The notes under the pieces: generated by a model
What the model saw: only the letters and a program-made list of their open reading frames with translations
Database searches by the model: none
What the model was told of the DNA's origin: nothing
DNA from: Cyathus striatus
Taxonomy: Eukaryota > Basidiomycota > Agaricomycetes > Agaricales > Nidulariaceae
DNA length: 64,000 bases
Direction of reading: 5' to 3'
Assembly: GCA_025738555.1 (NCBI GenBank)
Contig: JAOVFP010000010.1
Location: 4,599,501 to 4,663,500 of the forward strand
Made by a program: the position numbers and the translations under genes
Shown: piece by piece, positions 51,641 through 61,039 of the stretch
How the letters are laid out: each line of letters starts with the position of its first letter
How positions within the stretch are numbered: the first letter of the stretch is position 1

Positions 51641-54600
51641 GTGCGAACTCGCCGGCCTCTAATTATATAGCTTCTTCTGTAACTGTACCTACGATTGATC
51701 TGGAATCTAAGTTCGTATCGTTCAAGAAAAAGATATCACAACGCACCTTCCCTGATCAGGAAGTAAAACCTGGAAACGTGTATTGGGTCGCACGGAGATT
51801 AAAAGACCAAACACCGGAACTCGCTTTGGCATCACTTAGCATTTGGACACACTCAAAACGGAAACTAGAAGTAACCCCGAAAACAATTGATGAACTGAAT
51901 GATCTCTCCGATCAGGATGTAATTCAAGCGTTAAACGAATTAAAAGGACCCAAAAAGTTCATTCGAGGATCTAAAGGAAATCAGATGGATCTTGACCTAA
52001 TGATTACCACTTTAGACACTCAACGAACCTATGGACTTAAGGCATTACTTGATAGCGGAAGTACTGGAACATGCATTGATCGAAAATTTGTGGAAAACAA
52101 CAATATCACTACAAAAAAACTTCCACGCCCTACTCCTGTTTATAATGCCGATGGAACTTTAAATAGTGATGGAGCTATCACTGATTACGTTGAACTTCGA
52201 GTTAGACTTGGAAGGCATGTGGAAATAATTCAATTCGCCGTCTCCAATCTTGGGAAAGCATCTATGTTTATTGGACACGATTGGTTAAAAATTCATAATC
52301 CAGAAATAGATTGGAAAGAAAACACGATCAAATTCACACGTTGTCCAATAGAATGTACTCCATTGATTAATACTATGAACCCGGAAGAAGACGAATCAGA
52401 TCTAGATGAACCAATTAATCTAGAATCAGATGATCGAATTATTGCGGTGAATTTATTCGAACAAATTGAAATACGAGCATTCCAAACAACTGCTTCTAAA
52501 ATTGCTGAAGCTCAAAATCAGCAAAAACCTAAGAAGCATTGGAAGGAAACTGTTCCAATGTATTATCATGAATTTGAAAAAGTATTTGCCAAAGAATCCT
52601 TCGATAAACTTCCACCTCGTAGACCTTGGGATCACGCCATTGAATTACTGCCAGGAGCCACTTCATTTGACTGTAAAATTTATCCATTGAATCTCGATGA
52701 ACAGAAGCAACTTGACGAATTCCTCGATGAAAACCTTAATTCAGGACGCATTAGACCTTCGAAATCACCATGGGCATCACCATTCTTTTTTATTAAAAAG
52801 AAAGATGGTTCGCTTAGGCCAATTCAAGATTATCGAAAACTGAATGAAATGACGGTTAAAAATAGATACCCTTTACCGTTAATTCAAGAGTTAGTAGATA
52901 AATTAAAGAAAGCACGTTATTTCACTAAATTGGATATTCGATGGGGATACAACAATGTCCGAATCAAAGAAGGAGATGAACAATATGCTGCGTTTAGAAC
53001 TAATCGAGGACTATTTGAACCCTTAGTAATGTTCTTTGGTCTTACCAATTCCCCGGCAACCTTTCAAACCATGATGAACGATATATTCAGAATGGAAATC
53101 AATGAAGGAACAGTGATTGTATACATGGATGATATTTTGATATTTACGGAAACTTTGGAAGAACATCGAAAGATGGTAAAACGTGTTCTTAGAAAATTAG
53201 AAGAACACGAATTATATCTTAAACCGGAAAAATGTTTCTTTGAAAAAGCTGAAGTAGAATATCTCGGTCTTATAATCTCTAAAAATTCTGTACGTATGGA
53301 TTCGGAAAAGGTTAAAGCAATAGTCGATTGGCCAGTTCCTAACAACAAAAGAGAACTCCAACAATTTTTAGGTTTCATCAATTTCTATCGACGATTTATT
53401 GAAGGATTTGCCAAGATTGCTAAACCACTTCACGAACTTACAGGCAAAAATGAATGGAAATGGGAATTATCACAAGCACTCGCTTTCTCTCAATTAAAAG
53501 ACCAAATCATTTCAGCACCAATACTAGCTATGCCAAATGATGATGGAAAATATCGAGTAGAAGCTGATTCATCTGATTTTGCAAACGGAGCCATTCTATC
53601 TCAGGAACAACCAGATGGAAAATGGAAACCAATTGCCTTTTTATCCCATGCATTGAGTCCAACGGAACGGAATTACGAGATCTACGACAAAGAAATGTTA
53701 GCGATCATGAGAGCATTAGACACTTGGCGACAATATCTTTTAGGAGCTAAGCAAATCTTTGAAATCTGGACCGATCATAAGAATCTTCAGTATTTTAGGA
53801 AACCTCAAAAATTAAATAGACGCCAGGCACGATGGAATACAGAACTACAAGAATTTCATTACACATTACATCATAAACCAGGCAATCAAATGACCAAGGC
53901 GGACCTATTATCACGAAGAGCAGGACATAACCAAGGAGATCAAGATAATGAAGATCTAGTATTACTCAAACCGGAACATTTTAGACAAACCTACGAAGTC
54001 CATGGAGAAGATGAAGAAATCATGGAACAAATTCGTAAATCTAGAAAGAACCGAGATAAAGAAGTAATCAAAATGCTTAATCTTGAATCTAAAGATTGGA
54101 TCGAATCTCAAGAAGGTATTATCACATGGAAAGATCGTGTCTATGTTCCAAAAAATGCCAAACTAAGGGAACGTATAATTAAACTTTGTCATGACTCTGA
54201 AATTTCAGGACATCGTGGAGAATACAAAACTATGGAATTAATCACGAGAGACTATTGGTGGCCCAGATTAATGGCGGATATTAAAAAATACGTATCTGGA
54301 TGTGAAGCATGTCAGAGAACGAATATTCACAGATCTGCTCCAGTCGGAAAACTTATCCCGAATAGTATACCTGAACACCCATGGCATACGATATCTATAG
54401 ACTTTGTTGGACCTCTACCATTATCAGAAGGTTTTGACTTTTTAATGGTAGTCGTAGACCGATTCACAAAAATGGCCGCTTTTGTACCCTGTAATAAAGA
54501 AATCAACAGTGCGGGAGTAGCAGAGAAATATCTTGAAAAAGTATTTACACACTACGGGGTTCCAAAACGAGTAATCAGCGATCGAGGATCACAATTCGCT

Positions 54601-55452
54601 TCATTCTTCACCAAAGAATTAACAAGACAACTTGGTGTTCGAATGAATCTATCAACGGCTTACCGACCACAAACCAATGGACAAACAGAAAGGGTGAACC
54701 AAGAGATAGAACAATATATGCGAATTTATGTAAATTACGATCAAGACGATTGGGCTCGAAAAATAAATATTTGTGAATTTAATTATAATAATACCGTTCA
54801 TAGAACAACCGGATATACCCCATTCTATTTAATGTATGGATACCATCCTTATACCGGAATAAGACCATCTGGGAAGACAAGAGCTATAGGTGTTGAAGAG
54901 TTTGTCAAAACAATGGAAAAGGCAAGAGAAAATGCGAAAGCAGCCTTATCACTAGCAAACGAAACAATGGGACGTTACTATAATAAACACCGAAAAGAAG
55001 CACCCGAATATCAGATTGGAGATAAGGTTTACCTTGAAGGAATTAATATTAAATCCGATCGACCGGTTTCAAAATTGGATGACAAACGTTACGGACCTTT
55101 TAAAATTATTGAAAAAATTGCACCATCGGTTTACAAACTCGAACTACCTAAATCATGGAACAGAAAAAACCCAACTTTTAACGTAGAATTATTATCTAAA
55201 TTTACCCCAGCCCAATATCCATCTCAGAAAAAACCTAAACCGCCACCCGCTATTTTAATAGACGAACAAGAACAATATGAAGTTGAAACTATCTTAGCAT
55301 GGAAAAAGAACCGGAAACGAATATTATACAAAATCAAATGGAAAGGTTATTCGATGGAAGATTGCACTTGGGAACCGATCGATGCACTAACGGGAGCCAA
55401 GAGCTTACTTAATAAATTTCATCGGGAACATCCGGAAGCCCTAAATATATAA
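51637..55452 (+). CDS. pol: Chromovirus Pol polyprotein with chromodomain
   Basis: Residue numbers count from the GTG at 51,637. Aspartic protease LLDSGSTGTCID is at about 137. Reverse transcriptase runs from SPWASPFFFIKKKDGSLRP to YMDDILIF near 495. RNase H has VEADSSDFANGAILSQ, NYEIYDKEMLAI and WTDHKNLQYF (about 640-710). The integrase zinc domain has the two His of LCHDSEISGHRGEY and CEACQ near 850-895. The catalytic triad is Asp in SIDFVGPLP, Asp in SDRGSQFAS and Glu in QTERVNQEIE. The C-terminal chromodomain has ETILAWKKNRKRILYKIKW and CTWEP, and should steer integration to marked histones. All catalytic residues are present and the frame is unbroken. Confidence 0.95.
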   Translation: MSANSPASNYIASSVTVPTIDLESKFVSFKKKISQRTFPDQEVKPGNVYWVARRLKDQTPELALASLSIWTHSKRKLEVTPKTIDELNDLSDQDVIQALNELKGPKKFIRGSKGNQMDLDLMITTLDTQRTYGLKALLDSGSTGTCIDRKFVENNNITTKKLPRPTPVYNADGTLNSDGAITDYVELRVRLGRHVEIIQFAVSNLGKASMFIGHDWLKIHNPEIDWKENTIKFTRCPIECTPLINTMNPEEDESDLDEPINLESDDRIIAVNLFEQIEIRAFQTTASKIAEAQNQQKPKKHWKETVPMYYHEFEKVFAKESFDKLPPRRPWDHAIELLPGATSFDCKIYPLNLDEQKQLDEFLDENLNSGRIRPSKSPWASPFFFIKKKDGSLRPIQDYRKLNEMTVKNRYPLPLIQELVDKLKKARYFTKLDIRWGYNNVRIKEGDEQYAAFRTNRGLFEPLVMFFGLTNSPATFQTMMNDIFRMEINEGTVIVYMDDILIFTETLEEHRKMVKRVLRKLEEHELYLKPEKCFFEKAEVEYLGLIISKNSVRMDSEKVKAIVDWPVPNNKRELQQFLGFINFYRRFIEGFAKIAKPLHELTGKNEWKWELSQALAFSQLKDQIISAPILAMPNDDGKYRVEADSSDFANGAILSQEQPDGKWKPIAFLSHALSPTERNYEIYDKEMLAIMRALDTWRQYLLGAKQIFEIWTDHKNLQYFRKPQKLNRRQARWNTELQEFHYTLHHKPGNQMTKADLLSRRAGHNQGDQDNEDLVLLKPEHFRQTYEVHGEDEEIMEQIRKSRKNRDKEVIKMLNLESKDWIESQEGIITWKDRVYVPKNAKLRERIIKLCHDSEISGHRGEYKTMELITRDYWWPRLMADIKKYVSGCEACQRTNIHRSAPVGKLIPNSIPEHPWHTISIDFVGPLPLSEGFDFLMVVVDRFTKMAAFVPCNKEINSAGVAEKYLEKVFTHYGVPKRVISDRGSQFASFFTKELTRQLGVRMNLSTAYRPQTNGQTERVNQEIEQYMRIYVNYDQDDWARKINICEFNYNNTVHRTTGYTPFYLMYGYHPYTGIRPSGKTRAIGVEEFVKTMEKARENAKAALSLANETMGRYYNKHRKEAPEYQIGDKVYLEGINIKSDRPVSKLDDKRYGPFKIIEKIAPSVYKLELPKSWNRKNPTFNVELLSKFTPAQYPSQKKPKPPPAILIDEQEQYEVETILAWKKNRKRILYKIKWKGYSMEDCTWEPIDALTGAKSLLNKFHREHPEALNI

Positions 55453-55492
55453 ATATACGACACTCCTTTACCAGAAATTATTATCCCCAACT

Positions 55493-55669
55493 ATGGATTC
55501 TTCCCAAACACTCATTATCGTCTCCGTCCTTTTCATTCTTTTTGCCTTTTTATTCGCTTTTGCCATTTCGCCATGGCTCGTCCGACTCCTTTATCGAATT
55601 CAAGACCGACAACGAGAAAATCAACGATTACGTGATCTCGAACAGACGATCGGAATCGAAATGTCGTGA
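55493..55669 (+). CDS. Small membrane-protein frame after pol in the chromovirus (58 aa)
   Basis: ATG at 55,493, TGA at 55,667-55,669, placed 40 nt after the pol stop and 13 nt before the purine tract. Residues 6-25 form one strongly hydrophobic helix (LIIVSVLFILFAFLFAFAI). The rest is a charged, heptad-like tail rich in Arg, Gln and Leu (RIQDRQRENQRLRDLEQ). I recognise no family. Its place between pol and the 3' LTR is that of env or accessory genes in retroviruses. It has no glycoprotein features and is far too short for a classical envelope. Chance is possible, but the hydrophobic and charged halves look like a real membrane protein. Confidence 0.55.
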   Translation: MDSSQTLIIVSVLFILFAFLFAFAISPWLVRLLYRIQDRQRENQRLRDLEQTIGIEMS

Positions 55670-55682
55670 GGACACGACTCTT

Positions 55683-55692
55683 AAAGGGGGGG
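55683..55692 (+). promoter_or_regulatory. Polypurine tract of the chromovirus
   Basis: AAAGGGGGGG three bases before the 3' LTR, the expected primer for plus-strand DNA synthesis. Confidence 0.85.
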
Positions 55693-55695
55693 TAA

Positions 55696-56080
55696 TGTTA
55701 GGATTTCACCCCTTTATCTTATCTAAACCGCTTATCTTATCTTATCATCACGTGATTAGTCATGTGACATACAATGCGGATACCTTGCGTATCAACATGC
55801 GACATTCATCAAAGACTACGGGCACAGTGCACAGTTCGGCCAGGCCTTTAACACGTAGAATACATGAGTTTGCACAGTAGAAGCACAGTTCCATGCGTTG
55901 TAGTGTAGGCAATAGTTACATGCAGTTACCTTGAGGACTTTACTATTAATACGATCATTTTAGTTACTATTTCTCTATTCTTGTGCTAGTTTATTCCAGA
56001 CTTGCAATAAGACTCACTTCGTTTCCTTCTTTTCGAGTGTTTGAGTTCGACTTCGAGTTTTTGCTCGTCTGTCGCTAACA
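55696..56080 (+). repeat. 3' LTR of chromovirus (385 bp)
   Basis: Reads the same as the 5' LTR over its full length. It is followed by target duplication TAGGA and then the 5' part of the KDZ-associated gene. Confidence 0.95.
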
Positions 56081-57400
56081 TAGGAGAAGCAAGTTCACTT
56101 GAATTACTATTAGAATCACTATCAATATCCATATCATGCTCTGATTCATATTGTACTTGATGAGCATTGCATGCATTCTGTCTAGCTTCAATAGCATCCT
56201 GTCTAGCCAAATCTGCACCTTCTCCAATTAGATTTGGAACAGCATGATTTTCATCAATTCCAATTATAGCTGCTGGATCATCTTCAGTTAATACATCAGC
56301 AGTAGCTTTATATTCATGTGTACATTCACTGCATGAATAACTATCAGCAGACTGAATAATTCCATTTTGACCAAGTGAATCAAATGCACACTTTGTTATT
56401 TTGTTAATTGCATATTGCTCAAAAGTTACAGTTAAAGTAGTATTCTCTGAACTTGCTACTTGTCGAATAGTCTCATACACAAATGCTTGCCATGTTTGAT
56501 GGTGAGATAACTTGAATAGTATTTCTGTTGAACTTGTAAAGCATTCATTCCAAAATATAGTAAAAGCAGAGCTAGATGCATGAAAGTGGTATATTGCCTG
56601 TACAACTGAATTTGTGAAAGATCGATCAGCCCAAACTTTCTAGCCAATTTTCATAAATTTTGCTGCATTTACCAAACTTCTGACTCTATGATTCTGAAAT
56701 TTTGCATGCTTGGAGTCAGCATAATAAAATGATTGGCAGTTATTGCATTTTCCTTTCAAGATATATGCATTTTTATGTGCATGCATTCCCTTTATAAGTG
56801 TTACACAAGGATAGTCTCTTTCACAAGTATCTTGATGAAGTGCTGCATTATTACAGCCTCCTGCTGAACATTGTACATGTGCTGGACAAATAGCAAATAC
56901 AGGCTCAATATTAGCAGTTGAAACTGGATTAAGACTATCCCTATTTCTAACTGGATCCAGACTGAGAAACTTGGCAAACATATCTAGTTTTTCACCTAGC
57001 ATATTAAAGTATACTGCATCAGTTTCTATATTGGCAACAGATATTTCATCTTCATTGAATAAATGATTAATATCATTATTTATATGCTTTTGGAGTATTT
57101 GTGCAAGTGCAGTAATCCAACCAGTAACAATTTGTCTATTCTCTCCTGGTACAAGGACAACTTGTTGTCTTGAATGAAGATTTATTAAATCTGTATTATT
57201 TGTTAAGGTGAATAATACTGTAAGCACTGTTGCTAGTGTTACTTCAGCACTGAAGTTCAATGAAATAAATCTGGAGAAGTCACTGAATTTAATATTTGGA
57301 AATGGATCTTGAGCTGGAGAGGAAGCACATGCTTTGGGAAGGCATGTTATAAATCCATAAAATATTACAGTCCAACAAATATATTCCCAAATACTGTAAA
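56081..57400 (-). pseudogene. KDZ-associated cysteine-cluster gene, 5' part
   Basis: Continues the gene at 48,008-49,115 across the chromovirus. Removing the element and one TAGGA makes the frame continuous. Reading on the - strand: WTVIFYGFITCLPKACAS, NFSAEVTLATVLTVLFTL, RQIVTGWITALAQILQ, VFAICPAHVQCSAGGCN, CERDYPCVTLIKG, YILKGKCNNCQSFYYAD. Then come KVWADRSFTNSVVQAIYHFH, FWNECFTSST and YSCSECTHEYKAT. The paired CxxC sets fit the CxC5-type cluster described beside KDZ transposases. An in-frame TAG at 56,640-56,642 separates KFMKIG from KVWADR. The first exon and true start beyond about 57,400 are not resolved. Confidence 0.62.
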
Positions 57401-57504
57401 AAATATTGTCAGTATATGATAATCAACTTAAAATATAAGTAAAATAGCAAGATGACAAATGTTATGCATTGCACATCATTAAACAACAAGATAATACAAC
57501 TGAT

Positions 57505-57735
57505 CTTTACTGTTGAAGTATAATGTACAATCTACATACTTGTTGAAAGTATGAAGAAATCAACAAAGAAATCTATACTGTTGAAAGTATAGATTTACAA
57601 TTGAAGCTATACTTGTTGAAAGTATAACTTCATTAAAAAGAAAAGAATAGACAACAAAGCTTTTATGAAAAATCTATACTGTTGAAGTATTAATAAAAAA
57701 ACTTCAAGTTATACTTGTTGAAAGTATAACTTTGT
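57505..57735. repeat. Cluster of six short hairpins (ATACT-loop-AGTAT)
   Basis: Six near copies of ATACTTGTTGAAAGTAT or ATACTGTTGAAGTAT at about 57,507, 57,536, 57,574, 57,609, 57,676 and 57,708. Each has a 5-8 bp stem around a GTTGA loop. They fill the spacer between the KDZ-associated gene and the next gene. Confidence 0.8.
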
Positions 57736-58271
57736 TGAAAATAACAAAGAGAATATTCTTACAAAGCTTGCTCCTTTCCTTTTCTACTCTCCTTTCTCTT
57801 ATCTTTACCCTTACCCTTATTCTTATCCTTTTCCCCCTCTTTCTCCTTCTCTCTCTCTTCCTTTTCTTCTTCTTTCTTCTTCTTCTCAGCAATAGCAATA
57901 TGCTTATTCAGGATTTCACCTAGATAGTCAATCCCAGGCTTTCTAGCTCCCCAGACATCTTCATCCTTAATATTAGGATCTCCCATAAACCACTGTTCCA
58001 TCCTTTTAAAATACTTCAGGTTGTAAAAGTGCCTATGAACCCTGAAGTAGAATGGTGTTGCAAAAAATATGGTGTATGTTCGCTCATTACCACTCTCCTT
58101 TCCAGTAAAGGATCCATCTGCAATCTTTCCAGGTAGTTCCAAAATGATCTTCTGGATAAAGAGCCACTTCACATATACAACACGAATACTGACAGTACCC
58201 TCATAGCACAAAGCAGGAGGAATCTTAAAGATATCAATAATTTGCTGCTGCTCTTTAGTAACTGATCTTAG

Positions 58272-58595
58272 TGTTAGATATTCAGGGTTGCACAGCTTCT
58301 TTGACAGCTGTCACTTGTCACCTGTCATACTTGACAGTTCTGTGATTGACAGATATGTGATTGACAGATTGACAGCTGTCAGTTACCTTAGTTACATGGA
58401 CCTTGGTTGGGACTTTGGTAGACACCCTCAGTATATAAACACTCTGTATCTTGGTAGTTGATAAACAAGTTTCCTCCCCATCTTGTGTCTGTGTCTGTGT
58501 TTGTGTCTGAGTCTTTGCTCCACTATCACCCTCTTTGCTTCTTTATCACACTCTATTCTCTCAATCACCCTCCTTTATTCTTGTTACTTCTGACA
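58272..58595 (+). mobile_element. Solo LTR, family 1, copy 2
   Basis: 324 bp, TGTTAGATATTCAGGGTTGC...TTACTTCTGACA, with perfect target duplication CTTAG at 58,267-58,271 and 58,596-58,600. Its removal with one duplication rejoins an exon of the unknown gene in frame. A TATATAAACA box lies near 58,431. Confidence 0.93.
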
Positions 58596-58834
58596 CTTAG
58601 GGCTTTACTTGAACCAGAACTAGAAGCCACAGGAGCAAACATGGTAACAGCAGGAGCCGAGATCACAGATGAATCAAGTCCTTCCTATAAAAATTGTAAG
58701 TAAATTATAGCAAATAAATACTTCATACTTACTGCTAAAACATGGCAAACTGTATTGTTTTTTCATTAACAAACCACTCAATATCTTCAAGATCTGTTAG
58801 AAGCTCTGAATAGTGGCCTTTAATAACCCAAATA

Positions 58835-59105
58835 TGTCAGAAGTAACAAGAATAAAAGGGGGTTGATGAAGAGAATAGAGGATAATAGAGGGGCAAAGAC
58901 TCAAACACTGACACAGACACAGACACAGATGGGGAGGAAACTTGTTATCAACTACCAAAGTACAAGAGGTTTATATATACAGAAAAGCACAGCCATGTAA
59001 CTAAGGTAACTGACAGCTGTCAATCTGTCAATCATATATCTGTCAAGTATGACAGGTGACAAGTGACACCTGTCAAAGAAGCTGTGCAACCCTGAATATC
59101 TAACA
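58835..59105 (-). mobile_element. Solo LTR, family 1, copy 3 (inverted)
   Basis: 271 bp, inverted relative to copies 1 and 2 and shortened internally. Perfect target duplication AAATA at 58,830-58,834 and 59,106-59,110. It also sits inside an exon of the unknown gene. Having its own duplication, it is an independent insertion and not the partner of copy 2. Confidence 0.93.
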
Positions 59106-59256
59106 AAATATTATTCTCCCAAATAAACATATATGGGTTCAGTACTGTACATAGATATAGTCAATATATATATATGGATATAAAGAATAGATGATGTACC
59201 TTTGACATATGAATATTTTTCACCAATCAACTGTACAATTTTACCAAGTTTGTAAT

Positions 59257-59296
59257 GCAATTTGACATTTTTGATTGCAATTTGATATTTTTGATT
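59257..59296 (-). repeat. 20-bp tandem duplication causing frameshift
   Basis: GCAATTTGAYATTTTTGATT occurs twice in tandem (59,257-59,276 and 59,277-59,296; one C/T difference). Since 20 is not a multiple of three, it shifts the frame of the unknown gene. Good coding sequence resumes in the other frame just after it. Confidence 0.8.
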
Positions 59297-61039
59297 GCAA
59301 AATGTGCTTCTGTTGATTTGCGATTACTGAAAACATGTATGGTTCCAGTTGTAGGTACCTCCAATGGTACTTCATCTCTTTTCTCTATAAAATATGTTAA
59401 ATAGTTAAACAAAACAAGTGACTTTAATTATTTACCTGCATCACCAAAATTAAAATTATTGCCAAGTGCATGCTCACACATGTGACCACCTGTAATTTTA
59501 GATGCACCTTGTAACTCAAGAGAGTCTACAGCCTTAGCAACAGAATCTTCTTCATCTGAATGCTGGTCATTAAATTGACTCATGAAGCTTTCAAAAGTTT
59601 GATCCTCTCTAATAAGATTGGATTCTAAGCCAGTTAAACTATTCAAGGTGGATGAATGGCTGGATGCAGTGCTGTGTGATAAAGACTTCTGACTAGATTT
59701 TGAAGAGTGGCTATCTATACTAACAGTGGGACTGGTTGAGCTAGTAGAGTGGTTGTGCCTCTTGTTGCTTTTTTTAGGAGTTTTATCAACATCCATTTCT
59801 TCTGTATCATCATAGCTATCCTCAATTGAAGTAGATTCTTTACTTAATAATTCACTAGATTTTGACTTAGAAGTATTGCCAGTTGACTTAGATCCACTGA
59901 ATATAGACAGTTTCTTTTCATTTAGTGAATCACCAGAAGTAGACTTAATAGAGCCACTGAATGCAGAGCTACTTGATTCTGACCTAGACCCTGTTGAAGT
60001 CTTTACATGAGGTGGAAGTACCATCCCAGAGCGACCACAAAGCTGAGGAGGTGGAGCAACTGTCAAGTTGCTCCACTCCAGAATTAATTCTGTTCTATAT
60101 GTAATGTAAAGCAATAAGTAGAAAGAATAGAGCAAGAAATTATACCTAGTTAGATGAGCTGGTGGCCCTTGAGCATCAAGCTCTTGGTCCTCTTGTAGAT
60201 GCTGAACAGAAGATTTCCTATAAAAGAATAAATTAAGTGCAACAGAAATTATTAAACAACATGACTTACTTGACTTTCTTCTTCTGTCCTTTGGGAATAG
60301 GTTTCTGTTTTATCTTCTTTCCCTTCCCTGTACTTTTCTCTGACACCTCTATTACATCCTCCTCCTCCTCCTCCTCCTCCTTCTCCTTGTTGCCATCACT
60401 CTCATCATCCCCTTCTTGCTCTTTATCACTCTCAGATTGCTTCCCTTTCCTGCCCCTTCCCCTTCCCCTTCCCCTTGGTCGAGCTCTAGAAGCAGGCCTC
60501 CCCCTTTTAGATGTTGGAGCACCACTAGAAGCACCACTTGCAGGTGCAGTAGTAGTATTCCTAGATCTAGATCTAGTGGAAGAGGATGGTGGAGCACCAC
60601 CAGCAGCAGTCTTGGACCTAGTGGTATGCATGGTAGACAAAATCAGACAGTAAAAAGCAGTGTAAAAAAGCGAAATTGTATCTTAAGTGTTGTGCACTCA
60701 GATAAAGGAAGAAAGGGAAACGAAACACAGTCTTTATTTATATCATTCATGGGACTTGGTCAATCAATCTCTGGCAGCACAAAAGAAGAAAAGAAGCATG
60801 TATTATTAACATGAGACAAACATGTGTCTACTCTATAAATAACATTCCTACATCCAACTCCAACTCCTACTCAATTGGGTGCCATTTCAATGGTCACTGG
60901 CAACTGCCAGGACTCAATGAACCAACCAGCACTGAAGAGGAGGAGAGGAAGGGAGGGCTTGGAAGAGAGGGGTAAGAAAGATACTTGTGTGCATTGGGGT
61001 GTTGACATGGGAGAAACCATGATATAAATAGATTTCGTG

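Larger units (their letters stand above)
49116..56080 (+). mobile_element. Complete Ty3/Gypsy chromovirus LTR retrotransposon (6,965 bp)
   Basis: Flanked by a perfect 5-bp target duplication TAGGA (49,111-49,115 and 56,081-56,085). Two 385-bp LTRs show no difference in my base-by-base reading, so the insertion is recent. Internal order: self-primer site, an upstream frame without ATG, gag with zinc knuckle, pol (protease, RT, RNase H, integrase, chromodomain), a small membrane-protein frame, and a purine tract. All main frames are open, so it may be active. It is CpG-rich, unlike the older elements around it. It splits the KDZ-associated gene. Confidence 0.95.
57759..60640 (-). pseudogene. 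Unrecognised charged-protein gene, broken by two solo LTRs
   Basis: Start ATG at 60,638-60,640. The first exon is basic Ser/Arg-rich, then acidic (RGRGRGRGRKGKQSES, EEEEEEEDVIEVS). The second long exon is Ser-rich (about 59,440-60,110). Then come TGTIHVFSNRKSTEAHFAIK, YKLGKIVQLIGEKYSYVK, MFIWENNIWVIKGHYSELL, EDIEWFVNEKTIQFAMF, VSIRVVYVKWLFIQKIILEL, RTYTIFFATPFYFRVHRHFY and a Lys/Glu tail ending at 57,759. I know no matching family. Damage: LTRs at 58,272-58,595 and 58,835-59,105 inside exons, a 20-bp duplication at 59,257-59,296 that shifts frame, and a TAG after AMF. The folded core looks real. The function is unknown. Confidence 0.6.

Noticed and set aside
55493..55669. Reading the small frame after pol as a true env gene
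   Set aside because: It has no signal peptide with ectodomain, no cleavage site, no Cys pattern and only 58 codons. I list it only as a small membrane protein of unknown role.
42938..58595. Copies 1 and 2 of LTR family 1 (same orientation) as ends of a 15-kb element
   Set aside because: Each has its own flanking 5-mers and lies inside a different gene. No retrotransposon coding region of that family lies between them.
58272..59105. Copies 2 and 3 of LTR family 1 as the two ends of one element
   Set aside because: They are in opposite orientation and each has its own perfect target duplication, so they are separate insertions.
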